Made by a program: the position numbers and the translations under genes | Notes under the pieces: model-generated | The model's database searches: none | The model's input: the letters and a program-made list of their open reading frames with translations, nothing else | Told to the model about the DNA's origin: nothing | DNA from: Lachnospiraceae bacterium UBA7205 | Lineage (GTDB): Bacteria > Bacillota > Clostridia > Lachnospirales > Lachnospiraceae | DNA: 27,836 nucleotides | Reading direction: 5' to 3' | NCBI GenBank assembly: GCA_002490665.1 | Contig: DKUL01000012.1 | Span: 1-27,836 of the forward strand | Shown: positions 15,521 to 23,674 of the stretch, in pieces | Position numbering within the stretch: position 1 is the first letter of the stretch | Layout: every line of letters starts with the position of its first letter

Positions 15521-17881
15521 ATGCGTTTGGGATTATTGTTTGGCATGGCAAAGCTGCGTAGAAAAAAAGTGCCTAATTTGTTTCTTGGGATATGTATAGC
15601 AGTCACGACAGCATTGCTTGTGAATGTCCTTGTCCTTTTAAAGGACTTAAATGGGATATTTGAGCAGACATACGAGGGGATGGAAGGCGCACAATTGTGC
15701 TGTCTGTGGAGCAATGAAATGTTTTCGGCGGATTTTGTAAGAAAATATCTGGATGATTCTCAGGAGGATTTTCAGTATCAGATAACAGAACATACAAAGA
15801 CAATCAATTATATTGAAAAAGACGGCATAAAGCTAAGCAATGGCATATTGCTGGAGCTTCCAGAAATGATAGGGAATGATATGTTGTCGCCTAAAATGCC
15901 GGATGACTCGGATCCTGTCATGCCGCAAAAAGGAGAAATATGGATTACGACAAAGCTTGCTAATATCTTGCATCTGAAAGAGGGGGATGAAGTTTCCCTG
16001 CAATTTGCAGACAGGGATTTAAAAGTACGGGTTGCAAAGATTGTAATAGACCCTGTTTTTGGCAGCAGCAGTACAAATGTATACAGAATGTGGTGCGGAT
16101 ATGGTCAGTTAAGTGATTTCCCTGCCGCCGAGAATCATGCGGTAAGTTATCTTGAAGTCCGTTTTGACGCGTACAGCCGTCTCGCGGAGCAGCATTTTAT
16201 AAGTGATGCGGAAGAATATTTTGAAATGCCTTTGGGTAATGCATTGTATACATATGACAAGATTAAAGGCGGATATATAATGATTTATCAGATGGCGGGG
16301 GCAGTGCTGTGTTTTGTAAGCGTTGTTTTGGTTCTTACAGTTGTCATTCTTACAATATTTTTGATAAAAAGTGATATGGAAGAAGATATCAGAAATATAG
16401 GGCTTTGCAAATCATTGGGAATGACAGGGGGGCAGATTGTCAGAGGATATCTTATCAGTTATGGAAGCATTGCTTTTATCGGGGCAACAGCAGGAAGTGC
16501 GGCAGGCGGCGTGTTTAGCAGAAAAATTATCGCCGTAATTTTTGGAAATATAGGCATATACGGCGTTTCTTTTGCAGGCAAAGGAAAATACCAGCTGGTT
16601 GTATGGCTGGCGGTGGTATTTGCTGTTTTGCTGATATGCTTTTGCGAGATTTTTAAGATATATCGTTTCAATGCGTCAGATTCTATTAGAAAGGGAACAT
16701 GGCAGCACAGGGAAAAAGAAATGAAAGCGAGAAAAAACTTTCAATATAATGGCAGGATGTCTTTTGAATTGTACTATGCTGTCAGGGGTATGCGCAATAA
16801 AAAGATAAGGTATGGATTTATTGCAGGCGTGTCCATAGTGCTGAGCAGTCTTACCATTGTTTGCACCGGATGTCTGAACGCAATCAAAAACATTGACGAA
16901 AATCCTGAAACATGGGGATTTATAAAAACTGACATTTATGTCACTTCCGCACAAGATTTACCGGTGAGCTCCATTATTGATGAATTGGAAGAGGACGAAA
17001 GGATTGATTATACCTATGGGGTAAATAAGGTATATGTCATGTATAAGCCGTACAATGCTGCTGCTTATCAAAGTATTATGACAGAACTTTATGAGCTGCC
17101 ATGGAACGAGAAGATACACGACAGGGCTTTATATGGCAGACGCCCTGTTAAGGAGAACGAGATTGGCGTCGGTCTGGGATTAGCTCAGCAATATGGACTT
17201 AGAACAGGTGAGACAATTGAGTTATTTGTGAATGGGCAGAAGAAACAGTATGAAATTACGGAAATTTTTCAGACACTTTCCAATTCCGGAAATGTTTTTC
17301 GCATGGTAACGGATAATTTAGATGGATTTGTTGAAACTGATGGAAAATATGGGGATTATATGATTGTACTCCGTAACAGTTCCGAGAAGTGGGAGTTTGC
17401 ACAGGAGCTGGCTGACAAGTTTGACGGCAAATTTGCTTTTATTGCCTCGAAGTCAAACGGAGAGAACTTTACAGGTGTTTTGGCGCCTGTAATATTAATC
17501 GTCATGACGGTTTTTATGGCAGTTATCATTATGGTTACAGTGAACCTCACCATTTTATTGGTCAGACGGGAGCAGGGGCTGATAGGGCTGCTAAAAGCTG
17601 TAGGAATGACATCATGGCAGGTGCTTAAAATTTATGTATTTAGAAACTGCCTGTCGGCAGCGGCAGGAAGCTGCCTTGGAATTGCGGTAGGTATTTTGGT
17701 GCTGCCACATGTACTGACACCGTATGCAAAAGGTTTAGGACTGACGGAATTTCCGTTTGCTGTTTCCATGTCAGGTACATTGGCAGGGATGATTCTGCCT
17801 CCTGCCTGTTTGTTTGTTGGCACAGTTGTAATCACAAAAACAATTCATTCTGTAACAGTAAAACAGCTGTTAAATGAATAA
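15521..17881 (+). CDS. FtsX-like ABC transporter permease
   Basis: 786 residues with about eight predicted membrane helices: 20-40, 260-283, 310-340, 358-379, 430-452, 652-682, 708-730 and 750-772. Two FtsX-type halves are each preceded by a large extracytoplasmic domain (about 45-250 and 455-645), the second carrying GLGLAQQYGLRTGETIELFV-like features. The coupling-helix motif recurs as CKSLGMTGGQIVRGY and LKAVGMTSWQVLKIY, typical of FtsX domains. It forms an exporter or mechanotransmission complex with the preceding ATPase. Candidate cargos are antimicrobial peptides, lipopeptides or a signalling peptide; the substrate cannot be read. The gene is AT-rich like the kinase gene. It lacks the single very large extracellular domain of BceB, so a detoxification role is only one option. 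Confidence 0.9.
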   Translation: MRLGLLFGMAKLRRKKVPNLFLGICIAVTTALLVNVLVLLKDLNGIFEQTYEGMEGAQLCCLWSNEMFSADFVRKYLDDSQEDFQYQITEHTKTINYIEKDGIKLSNGILLELPEMIGNDMLSPKMPDDSDPVMPQKGEIWITTKLANILHLKEGDEVSLQFADRDLKVRVAKIVIDPVFGSSSTNVYRMWCGYGQLSDFPAAENHAVSYLEVRFDAYSRLAEQHFISDAEEYFEMPLGNALYTYDKIKGGYIMIYQMAGAVLCFVSVVLVLTVVILTIFLIKSDMEEDIRNIGLCKSLGMTGGQIVRGYLISYGSIAFIGATAGSAAGGVFSRKIIAVIFGNIGIYGVSFAGKGKYQLVVWLAVVFAVLLICFCEIFKIYRFNASDSIRKGTWQHREKEMKARKNFQYNGRMSFELYYAVRGMRNKKIRYGFIAGVSIVLSSLTIVCTGCLNAIKNIDENPETWGFIKTDIYVTSAQDLPVSSIIDELEEDERIDYTYGVNKVYVMYKPYNAAAYQSIMTELYELPWNEKIHDRALYGRRPVKENEIGVGLGLAQQYGLRTGETIELFVNGQKKQYEITEIFQTLSNSGNVFRMVTDNLDGFVETDGKYGDYMIVLRNSSEKWEFAQELADKFDGKFAFIASKSNGENFTGVLAPVILIVMTVFMAVIIMVTVNLTILLVRREQGLIGLLKAVGMTSWQVLKIYVFRNCLSAAAGSCLGIAVGILVLPHVLTPYAKGLGLTEFPFAVSMSGTLAGMILPPACLFVGTVVITKTIHSVTVKQLLNE

Positions 17882-17957
17882 ATTTAAGCGATTGATTGAA
17901 ACCTGATAATTTTAAAGTCCGAAAACAGTTTCGTCTAAGGTTTTACTGTTCCTTAGC

Positions 17958-17986
17958 TTTACAGATGCCTTCTAAAAAGTTACAAT
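17958..17986 (+). promoter_or_regulatory. promoter of the truncated AAA-ATPase-like gene
   Basis: TTTACA (17958-17963) and TACAAT (17981-17986) are 17 bases apart, each one base off consensus, about 30 bases before the start codon. AGAGGCGG serves as SD. A small hairpin CTAAGG/CCTTAG lies just upstream (about 17935-17956). Confidence 0.65.
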
Positions 17987-18015
17987 GATTTTATAGATGT
18001 GGAAAGAGAGGCGGA

Positions 18016-18588
18016 ATGATGAAGAAAAAACTCCCGGTGGGAATTGAAGATTTTAGGGAAATAAGGACGCAGGAATTTTATTATGTGGATAAGACAGGGA
18101 TTATCGGAGACCTTATGGAAAATCTGGGAAAGGTCAATCTTTTCACGCGTCCAAGGCGATTTGGGAAAACCCTGAATATGAGCATGCTAAAATATTTTTT
18201 TGAGACTGGCAGTGACGGCACCCTGTTTGACGGGCTTGAAATTGCTAAGGAAAAGGCACTCTGTGAGCGTTATATGGGAAAGTTTCCGGTTATATCCGTT
18301 ACGTTAAAAGGGGCAGTTGGCAGAACATATGATGAAGCAAAGCGTATGCTCCGGAATATTATCGGGAATGAGGTTATGCGCTTTCAGTTTCTGCTACAGA
18401 GTGACGGGCTGACAGAGCTTGTGATTCCAAACAGGGAGGTGCGGTGGATATTTGTGGAGCAGATTCGCGAAAAAGGCTATGAAAGCATGCTGGCAGAGAA
18501 CGGTATGCGCACCATCTACCGGTATGGCATTGCGTGCTATAAAAAACGGTGTAAGGTTGTGTCAGAAGGTTTGCGCATAGAGGAATAG
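18016..18588 (+). pseudogene. internally deleted AAA-ATPase-like / PD-(D/E)XK gene
   Basis: 190 residues, against roughly 500-600 for intact relatives. Residues 1-125 match the start of AAA-ATPase_like proteins: KLPVGIEDFREIR, FYYVDKT, and the Walker-A-like RPRRFGKT (45-52). Residues about 135-150 (LVIPNREVRWIFVEQI) match a segment that normally lies far downstream, after the ATPase core. Residues about 153-182 (KGYESML, then RYGIACYKKRCKVV) match the extreme end of the PD-(D/E)XK domain. The Walker B region, the rest of the ATPase and the nuclease active site are gone, yet the frame stays open, so the deletions are in frame. A good promoter and SD remain, so a remnant protein may be made. 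It may be related to the gene ending at 145. The domain assignment is from memory. Confidence 0.7.
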
Positions 18589-18615
18589 ATTTCCCATCAT
18601 TCTGATTGTTGAATA

Positions 18616-18637
18616 AGGGGCTGCCATGACAGCCCCT
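18616..18637 (-). terminator. terminator after the DUF4364 gene
   Basis: An 8-bp GC-rich stem AGGGGCTG/CAGCCCCT with a 6-base loop starts at the DUF4364 stop codon. On the minus strand it is followed by TTATT, a weak T tract. On the plus strand A's follow, so it serves mainly the minus-strand operon. Confidence 0.6.
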
Positions 18638-19151
18638 AAAAAAGCGTGCCCATCAGATACTTGTAGATTTCCTCATTTTTGTTGTACCAGTTTTCACAGA
18701 TGGTTTCTGCCATGTCCTCCGTCGGAACGGACAGTTTGATGTTCACAAGGTCAGTGTCACGCTCCTTTGCAGCCAGTTCTGCCTCATATTCACCGGTAGT
18801 TGTTTTATAGTAGTTTGCCGTGATGGAGGCTTCATTTTTCAGCTCAAGGTGTTTTTCGGCAAGGAATGTGTCAATGTCATGGATAATGGCATCGCCGATT
18901 CGGTTTCCGAAGTAGGACAGGGTGTTTCGCCCCTCGGAGGTGATGGAAAAGTAGGTGCGGTTCATAAGCGTGTCAGCCCGGATAAGCTCCGCATCCTGTA
19001 GGTCGGAAAACACCTGCTGCAGCGTCATGAAATTCGTATATTCTTTTTCCAGGATGAATCCGCTGATTTGTGAGTAGGTGAGCTTGAATTTTACCTTGTC
19101 GAGCATATAAAGGACAATTAGTTTGTATAATGTTAATGGATCCTGAACCAC
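18636..19151 (-). CDS. DUF4364 family protein
   Basis: About 171 residues. Recognised as DUF4364, a family found in Clostridia, by QDPLTLYKLIVLYMLDKV, SGFILEKEYTNF and the LQQVFSDLQDAELI segment. The N-terminal third reads like a winged-helix fold (helices, then the RTYFSITSEGRNTL wing), so a transcriptional regulator is plausible, but no function is established to my knowledge. Start: GTG 19149-19151 is preceded by AAAGG on the minus strand and gives the usual family N terminus. ATG 19167-19169 would add six residues but has no SD. It is the third gene of an apparent operon with malic enzyme and the radical SAM gene, about 28 bases after the latter's stop. Confidence 0.82.
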   Translation of the reverse strand: MVQDPLTLYKLIVLYMLDKVKFKLTYSQISGFILEKEYTNFMTLQQVFSDLQDAELIRADTLMNRTYFSITSEGRNTLSYFGNRIGDAIIHDIDTFLAEKHLELKNEASITANYYKTTTGEYEAELAAKERDTDLVNIKLSVPTEDMAETICENWYNKNEEIYKYLMGTLF

Positions 19152-19178
19152 TGATATCACGCCTTTCATTTTAGAGTT

Positions 19179-20117
19179 TCAATATGCGGCAGACTGCCAT
19201 GTGCCGCGCCGCTTCATCTCCTGGTGGAGGGTGTTGAGGACGCGCCGCTTGTCAAGGCTCCACAAGGGAGCAATAAGTAAGTCTCTTGGCCCGTCACCGG
19301 TTACACGGTGTATCACCATGTCGGGCGGCAGAACCTCAAGACAGGAGATTATGATATCAATATACTCCATAAAATCAAGAATTTCAAAGGTTTTCTGTTC
19401 GTATAATTCGACCAAATCCGTGTTTCTCAGTACATGCAGCAGCTGTAACTTGATGCCGTCAATGCCTTTATGCCCCAGATAACGGCAGGTTTCGAGCATC
19501 ATCTGCCTGTCTTCCCCGGGAAGTCCCAAGATGACATGGACAATGACCGGAATGGATATGCTGCAAAGCTGACCGAGCGCCTGTTCAAATACGGGCAGCG
19601 GATAGCCGCGCCGGATAAGCGCGGCGGTCTGCTCATGCATGGTCTGTAAGCCGAGTTCTATCCATATGAATTTGCCGGTGTATTCCCTGTTTAAACGGTC
19701 AAGCAGCCAAAGCACGTCGCTGCCAAGGCAGTCCGGCCTGGTGGCTATGGATATTCCCACGACAGACGGCTCATCAAGCGCCTCACGGTAAAGCTTTTCG
19801 AGCCTTGCGGCGGGGGCGTAGGTATTGGTGTATGCCTGAAAATAGGCGATGAAGCGTTTGCCTATGTTTTTATCATGAAAATAATGCTTTCCCTTTTCAA
19901 GCTGGGTCGCAATGGAATCCCGGCTGTCTCTTCTGGCGGCAAAATCCCCGCTTCCGCCTGCACTGCAAAAAATACAGCCCCGGCTGCCGCACGACCCGTC
20001 GCGGTTTGGGCAGGTCATGCCGGCATCAAGGGCGATTTTGTAGATTTTTTCGCCATATTTTATTTTCATTTCATAGTCGAGCGTATGATAAGGTTTGTCA
20101 TTCCAGCGCATGTTCAT
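19179..20117 (-). CDS. radical SAM protein, TIGR01212 (YhcC-like) family
   Basis: 312 residues. The iron-sulfur cysteines have the spacing characteristic of this family: C36, then 11 residues, C48, two residues, C51 (CPNRDG then GCIFC), with an extra C43 between. GGSGDFA follows directly, as in YhcC relatives. Other conserved stretches are QAYTNTYAP, GISIATRPDCL, ELGLQT and HVILGLPGED, the radical-SAM barrel motifs. The domain order resembles Elp3-type radical SAM enzymes but lacks the acetyltransferase domain. The reaction is not known with certainty. The malic enzyme stop lies 10 bases upstream, so the two are co-transcribed; the SD is weak (AAGG 13 bases before ATG 20117). A second ATG two codons later is possible. 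Confidence 0.88.
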   Translation of the reverse strand: MNMRWNDKPYHTLDYEMKIKYGEKIYKIALDAGMTCPNRDGSCGSRGCIFCSAGGSGDFAARRDSRDSIATQLEKGKHYFHDKNIGKRFIAYFQAYTNTYAPAARLEKLYREALDEPSVVGISIATRPDCLGSDVLWLLDRLNREYTGKFIWIELGLQTMHEQTAALIRRGYPLPVFEQALGQLCSISIPVIVHVILGLPGEDRQMMLETCRYLGHKGIDGIKLQLLHVLRNTDLVELYEQKTFEILDFMEYIDIIISCLEVLPPDMVIHRVTGDGPRDLLIAPLWSLDKRRVLNTLHQEMKRRGTWQSAAY

Positions 20118-20127
20118 TCAATATCTT

Positions 20128-21282
20128 TTACCTTACAATGTGTGACTTTACGGCTTCTGCGACAAGCTCTGCAACCTTCGGGTTAAATGCCTCGGGCATG
20201 ATGTTGTCCTCGCTTAGTTCGTCATCCGGGACAAGCCCTGCAATCGCGCTTGCTGCGGCGAGCTTCATCTCCTCCGTAATCTGCGTGGCGCGTCCCTCGA
20301 GGGCGCCCTTGAAAATACCGGGGAAGGCGACAACATTGTTGACCTGGTTCGGAAAATCGCTCCGTCCCGTGCCGACAACGCGGGCACCGGCAGCCTTTGC
20401 AACGTCCGGCATGATTTCCGGCGTCGGGTTTGCCATTGCAAAGAGGATGGAGTCAGGAGCCATGGACTGAACCATTTCCGGCGTTACAATATTTGGTGCG
20501 GATACGCCGACAAAGATATCCGCGCCCTTTAACGCATCGGCAAGCGTTCCTGTTTCACCGTTTGGATTCGTGATTTCTGCCATCTTTTCCTGCATCCAGT
20601 TGAGCCCCTGTGTGGATGTGGACACGATGCCGACCTTGTCGCACAGGATGACGTTTGTGAATCCGTATGTAAGCAGAAGTTTTGTGATGGCAACGCCTGC
20701 GCTTCCTGCGCCGTTTACGACCACCTTGCAGGCTTTCTTCTGTTTGCCGACCACCTTCAGCGCGTTGATAATGCCTGCGAGGACGACGATTGCGGTTCCA
20801 TGCTGGTCATCGTGGAATACAGGGATGTCGAGTGTTGCCTTCAGGCGTTCCTCGATTTCAAAGCAGCGCGGCGCACTGATGTCCTCAAGGTTGATTCCGC
20901 CGTATGCCGGGGCAAGCCATGTGACTGCCTTGATGATTTCCTCGGTGTCCTGTGTGTCAAGGCAGATGGGGACGGCATTCACACCGCCAAATTCCTTGAA
21001 CAGAACCGCCTTTCCCTCCATGACAGGCATGGCGGCGTAAGGACCAATGTTTCCCAGGCCAAGCACCGCGCTTCCGTCCGAGATAACGGCGACAGTGTTT
21101 GCCTTCATGGTATACTGGTAAGCGGCTTCCCTGTTTTCCGCAATGACCTTGCACGGTTCTGCGACGCCGGGTGTATATGCAAGAGACAGCGCCTCCCTGG
21201 ATTTTACAGGTGTCTTTGACACGGTCTCGATTTTTCCGTTCCATTCCTTATGTAGTTGTAATGCTTTTTCCTGTGTAGTCAT
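20128..21282 (-). CDS. NAD-dependent malic enzyme
   Basis: 384 residues, the length of the short bacterial malic enzymes without a phosphotransacetylase domain. It decarboxylates malate to pyruvate with reduction of NAD(P). Visible: the catalytic Tyr36 in LAYTPGVAEP, Lys91 in MEGKAVLFKEFGG, the metal-binding region ISAPRCFEIE and FHDDQHGTA (156-164), the Rossmann motif GAGSAG (191-196) and the late ANPTPEI. NAD versus NADP preference cannot be decided from sequence alone. SD GGAGG lies 10 bases before the ATG. The upstream 21300-21352 is extremely AT-rich and must hold the minus-strand promoter (TATAAT- and TTGCGA-like hexamers occur but in poor spacing). It heads an operon with the radical SAM and DUF4364 genes. 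Confidence 0.95.
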   Translation of the reverse strand: MTTQEKALQLHKEWNGKIETVSKTPVKSREALSLAYTPGVAEPCKVIAENREAAYQYTMKANTVAVISDGSAVLGLGNIGPYAAMPVMEGKAVLFKEFGGVNAVPICLDTQDTEEIIKAVTWLAPAYGGINLEDISAPRCFEIEERLKATLDIPVFHDDQHGTAIVVLAGIINALKVVGKQKKACKVVVNGAGSAGVAITKLLLTYGFTNVILCDKVGIVSTSTQGLNWMQEKMAEITNPNGETGTLADALKGADIFVGVSAPNIVTPEMVQSMAPDSILFAMANPTPEIMPDVAKAAGARVVGTGRSDFPNQVNNVVAFPGIFKGALEGRATQITEEMKLAAASAIAGLVPDDELSEDNIMPEAFNPKVAELVAEAVKSHIVR

Positions 21283-21385
21283 AAATATAAATCCTCCATT
21301 CGATTAAAACAATTCCTTATTATAATGTATAATAAATTATTATAATTCGCAATAAATTCTTCTTCCTATTTTTGAAAAAATGAGT

Positions 21386-21391
21386 TATAAT
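21386..21391 (+). promoter_or_regulatory. candidate rho promoter (-10)
   Basis: A perfect TATAAT at 21386-21391 with a weak -35 (TTCCTA, 21363-21368, 17-base spacer). Transcription from here would give rho a leader of nearly 290 bases containing the hairpins at 21471-21598. Confidence 0.45.
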
Positions 21392-21470
21392 CTTATCAGC
21401 AGTAACATCTAAGGACGCAGTCTGTTTATTTTGTAAGCATTTCATGATGTTTTCCATTTAGAATCAAATT

Positions 21471-21598
21471 ATACTTACGACAGATGAAATCTGCCGTGAG
21501 TATCATGCCAGCCGCAGCCGCGAAGCGGCATATTTCCTTATGCGGCTGTGTGCATAACTTTATACTGGGCGGTCAGTCTTTTTGACCGTCAGTTTAAA
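21471..21598 (+). ncRNA. structured 5' leader of rho (three consecutive stem-loops)
   Basis: Three hairpins in a row lie between the divergent malic enzyme gene and rho. (1) 21471-21503: 9 bp (ATACTTACG/CGTGAGTAT, one G-U), one mismatch, then CAGAT-GAA-ATCTG. (2) 21505-21555: CAGCCGCA (21509-21516) with TGCGGCTG (21541-21548), an inner GCCGC-GAA-GCGGC hairpin, and ATGC/GCAT outside. (3) 21559-21598: CGGTCA/TGACCG, flanked by ACTG/CAGT and TTTA/TAAA across small internal loops. None has a T run after it, so they are not simple intrinsic terminators. Leader-mediated autoregulation of rho is known in other bacteria. The rest of 21283-21470 and 21599-21685 holds only promoters and SD sequence. 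I do not recognise a named RNA family. Confidence 0.5.
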
Positions 21599-21685
21599 TT
21601 CTGTAGAGTTTTCCTGGTTATCAGTTATGACAGTGTTATGGAAAAGAGTGGGACATGTGGTTAATATTATGTAGAAAGGTAGGAA

Positions 21686-23329
21686 TTGATATATTTTATG
21701 AGGGAAAAGTATGAATCACTGGCACTTGCCGATTTAAAGGAAATTGCAAAAGCGCGTGGCATGAAGCGCATCAGCGGCCTGAAAAAGGCAGAGCTGATAG
21801 AGCTTATGCTCAATGAGGACGAGAAAGACAAGGCGGAAGGCAGGGATGTAGAACCAAAACCCGTGCTCCGCGGCATGCGTGAGCCGTCGTTTGCAGCCCA
21901 GCCGAACAATTCCGGTGACCGGCAGAACCGCTATGAGCGCAGGGAGCGGCAAAGACCGCAGGGCGGACAGAACGCCGACGGTACAGAACGTCCTGCAAGG
22001 GAGCAGAAAATGCATCCTGAGAATGCAGAACGTCCTGCAAGGGAGCAAAAACAGTATTCGGATAATACGGAACGTCCTGCAAGGGAGCAGAAGCAGGCTG
22101 CTGACGGCACGGAGCGGTCTGTGAAGGATCCGCGGGCAGCGGCAGACGGGGCAGACAGGCAGCAGGACAGGCAGGCGGATGACAAGTTTCCGTCAGAGCT
22201 TGACAGCGGAGTGATGGCAAGGGGCATCCTTGAGGTCATGCCGGATGGGTTTGGATTTATCAGGAGTGAGAATTTCCTGCCCGGGGAAAATGACGTGTAT
22301 GTGGCACCGAGCCAGATTCGCCGCTTCGGGCTGCGCACAGGGGACATTATTGAGGGAAATACTCGTATCAAGACAATGAACGAGAAGTTCAGCGCACTTT
22401 TGTACCTGAGGAAGGTGAACGGATATCCGCCGGAGCTGGCGACGCGCAGACGCAATTTTGAGGACATGACACCGATTTTCCCCAATGAGCGTATCCGGCT
22501 TGAAACGCCGGGGGCAAGTGTGGCGATGCGCATCATGGATTTGATGAGCCCGGTGGGAAAGGGGCAGCGCGGTATGATTGTATCGCCTCCGAAGGCTGGT
22601 AAAACGACACTCCTAAAGGAAGTGGCGAAGTCTATCCTGAAAAATGTGCCGGATATGCATATGATTATTTTGCTGATTGATGAACGTCCCGAGGAGGTTA
22701 CCGACATCAAGGAGGCGATTGAGGGACCGAATGTCGAGGTGATTTACTCTACCTTTGATGAGCTGCCCGACCACCATAAGAGGGTTGCGGAGATGGTGAT
22801 AGAGCGCGCAAAGCGTCTGGTGGAGCACCGGAAGGATGTGTGTATTCTGCTCGACAGCATTACCAGGCTGACGCGGGCATATAACCTTACGGTTCCGCCA
22901 AGCGGCAGGACGCTTTCCGGCGGTCTTGATCCTGCGGCGCTGCATATGCCGAAGCGTTTTTTTGGCGCGGCAAGGAATATGCGGGAGGGCGGGAGCCTTA
23001 CCATACTGGCGACGGCGCTTGTCGAGACGGGCTCGAAGATGGACGATGTGGTATACGAGGAGTTTAAGGGAACCGGAAATATGGAGATGGTCCTTGACCG
23101 GAAGCTTTCCGAAAAGAGGGTTTTCCCTGCCATTGACATTCCAAAGTCCGGTACGAGGCGCGAGGACCTGCTCCTGTCCCCGGATGAGCTTGACGCGATA
23201 AACGTCATGAGGAAGGCGCTCAACGGGCTGAAATCAGACGAGGCAGTCGACAAGATACTCGACATGTTTTACCGCACGAAAAACAATGTGGAATTTGTGG
23301 AGACTGTCAAAAAGATGAAATTTTTATAA
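21686..23329 (+). CDS. rho: transcription termination factor Rho with repetitive N-terminal insert
   Basis: 547 residues, longer than the roughly 420 of E. coli Rho. This hexameric RNA helicase releases RNA polymerase. Order: Rho N-terminal helical domain (about 5-45, LALADLKEIAKARGM), a hydrophilic Arg/Gln/Glu-rich insert (about 50-172) with four 14-residue repeats, the cold-shock-like RNA-binding domain (about 175-250, GILEVMPDGFGFIRS), and the ATPase core with P-loop PPKAGKTT (301-308), Walker B VCILLDSITR, the Q-loop region SGGLDPAAL and the R-loop KGTGN (461-465). Charged or prion-like inserts in this position are known in clostridial and actinobacterial Rho. TTG 21686 is favoured by AAAGG six bases upstream. 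ATG 21698 gives the more typical MREKYES start but has no well-spaced SD. Confidence 0.95.
   Translation: MIYFMREKYESLALADLKEIAKARGMKRISGLKKAELIELMLNEDEKDKAEGRDVEPKPVLRGMREPSFAAQPNNSGDRQNRYERRERQRPQGGQNADGTERPAREQKMHPENAERPAREQKQYSDNTERPAREQKQAADGTERSVKDPRAAADGADRQQDRQADDKFPSELDSGVMARGILEVMPDGFGFIRSENFLPGENDVYVAPSQIRRFGLRTGDIIEGNTRIKTMNEKFSALLYLRKVNGYPPELATRRRNFEDMTPIFPNERIRLETPGASVAMRIMDLMSPVGKGQRGMIVSPPKAGKTTLLKEVAKSILKNVPDMHMIILLIDERPEEVTDIKEAIEGPNVEVIYSTFDELPDHHKRVAEMVIERAKRLVEHRKDVCILLDSITRLTRAYNLTVPPSGRTLSGGLDPAALHMPKRFFGAARNMREGGSLTILATALVETGSKMDDVVYEEFKGTGNMEMVLDRKLSEKRVFPAIDIPKSGTRREDLLLSPDELDAINVMRKALNGLKSDEAVDKILDMFYRTKNNVEFVETVKKMKFL
21986..22153 (+). repeat. 42-bp coding tandem repeat (4 units) inside rho
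   Basis: Units start at 21986, 22028, 22070 and 22112. The first three share GAACGTCCTGCAAGGGAGCA and encode ERPAREQK plus six variable residues; the fourth is degenerate (ERSVKDPR). The unit is a multiple of three, so copy-number change would not break the frame. Confidence 0.9.
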
Positions 23330-23368
23330 AAAATGAAATTGAAAGTGCAGAATATATGAAAAAAGTGC

Positions 23369-23397
23369 TTGCACATAATGAAAAGCTATGATATACT
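23369..23397 (+). promoter_or_regulatory. rpmE promoter
   Basis: TTGCAC (23369-23374) and TATACT (23392-23397) with exactly 17 bases between them, about 60 bases before the rpmE start. A good housekeeping promoter. I see no obvious Zur-type palindrome beside it. Confidence 0.75.
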
Positions 23398-23459
23398 AAG
23401 AAAGCTGTTTATGGAAACGCAATAATTTGTTTAATGTTAATTATAGAGAGGTGAAAACA

Positions 23460-23666
23460 ATGAGAGAAGGAATCCATCCAAATTACCATCAGGCAACAGT
23501 TACCTGCAACTGCGGGAACACATTTGTAACAGGTTCGACAAAACCTGAAATCCATGTGGAAATTTGTTCAAAATGCCATCCATTCTACACGGGACAGCAG
23601 AAGACGGCGGCAGCACGTGGACGTATTGACAAGTTCAATAAGAAGTACGGCGTAGAAAGCAAATAG
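23460..23666 (+). CDS. rpmE: 50S ribosomal protein L31 (zinc-binding type)
   Basis: 68 residues beginning MREGIHPNYHQATVTC. This is the C-plus form: C16, C18, C36 and C39 make the zinc ribbon (CNC and CSKC). Such L31 proteins bind zinc and can be swapped for zinc-free paralogues under zinc limitation in other bacteria. ATG 23460 is preceded by GAGGTG (23448-23453) with ideal spacing; the open frame extends upstream but without family similarity. The gene has its own promoter and terminator. Its place between rho and the DUF1385-prmC-prfA genes is a common arrangement in Firmicutes. Confidence 0.97.
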   Translation: MREGIHPNYHQATVTCNCGNTFVTGSTKPEIHVEICSKCHPFYTGQQKTAAARGRIDKFNKKYGVESK

Positions 23667-23674
23667 GTAGCAAA

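Noticed and set aside
21559..21598. Intrinsic terminator ahead of rho
   Set aside because: The stem is good but the bases after it are TCAGTTTAAATT rather than a T run, and no upstream plus-strand gene needs terminating.
21986..22153. CRISPR-like direct repeats
   Set aside because: The 42-base units are contiguous with no spacers and code in frame within Rho.
21931..22710. 259-codon open frame antisense to rho, with repeated peptide units
   Set aside because: The repeats are the complement of the rho minisatellite; no SD and no recognisable domain.
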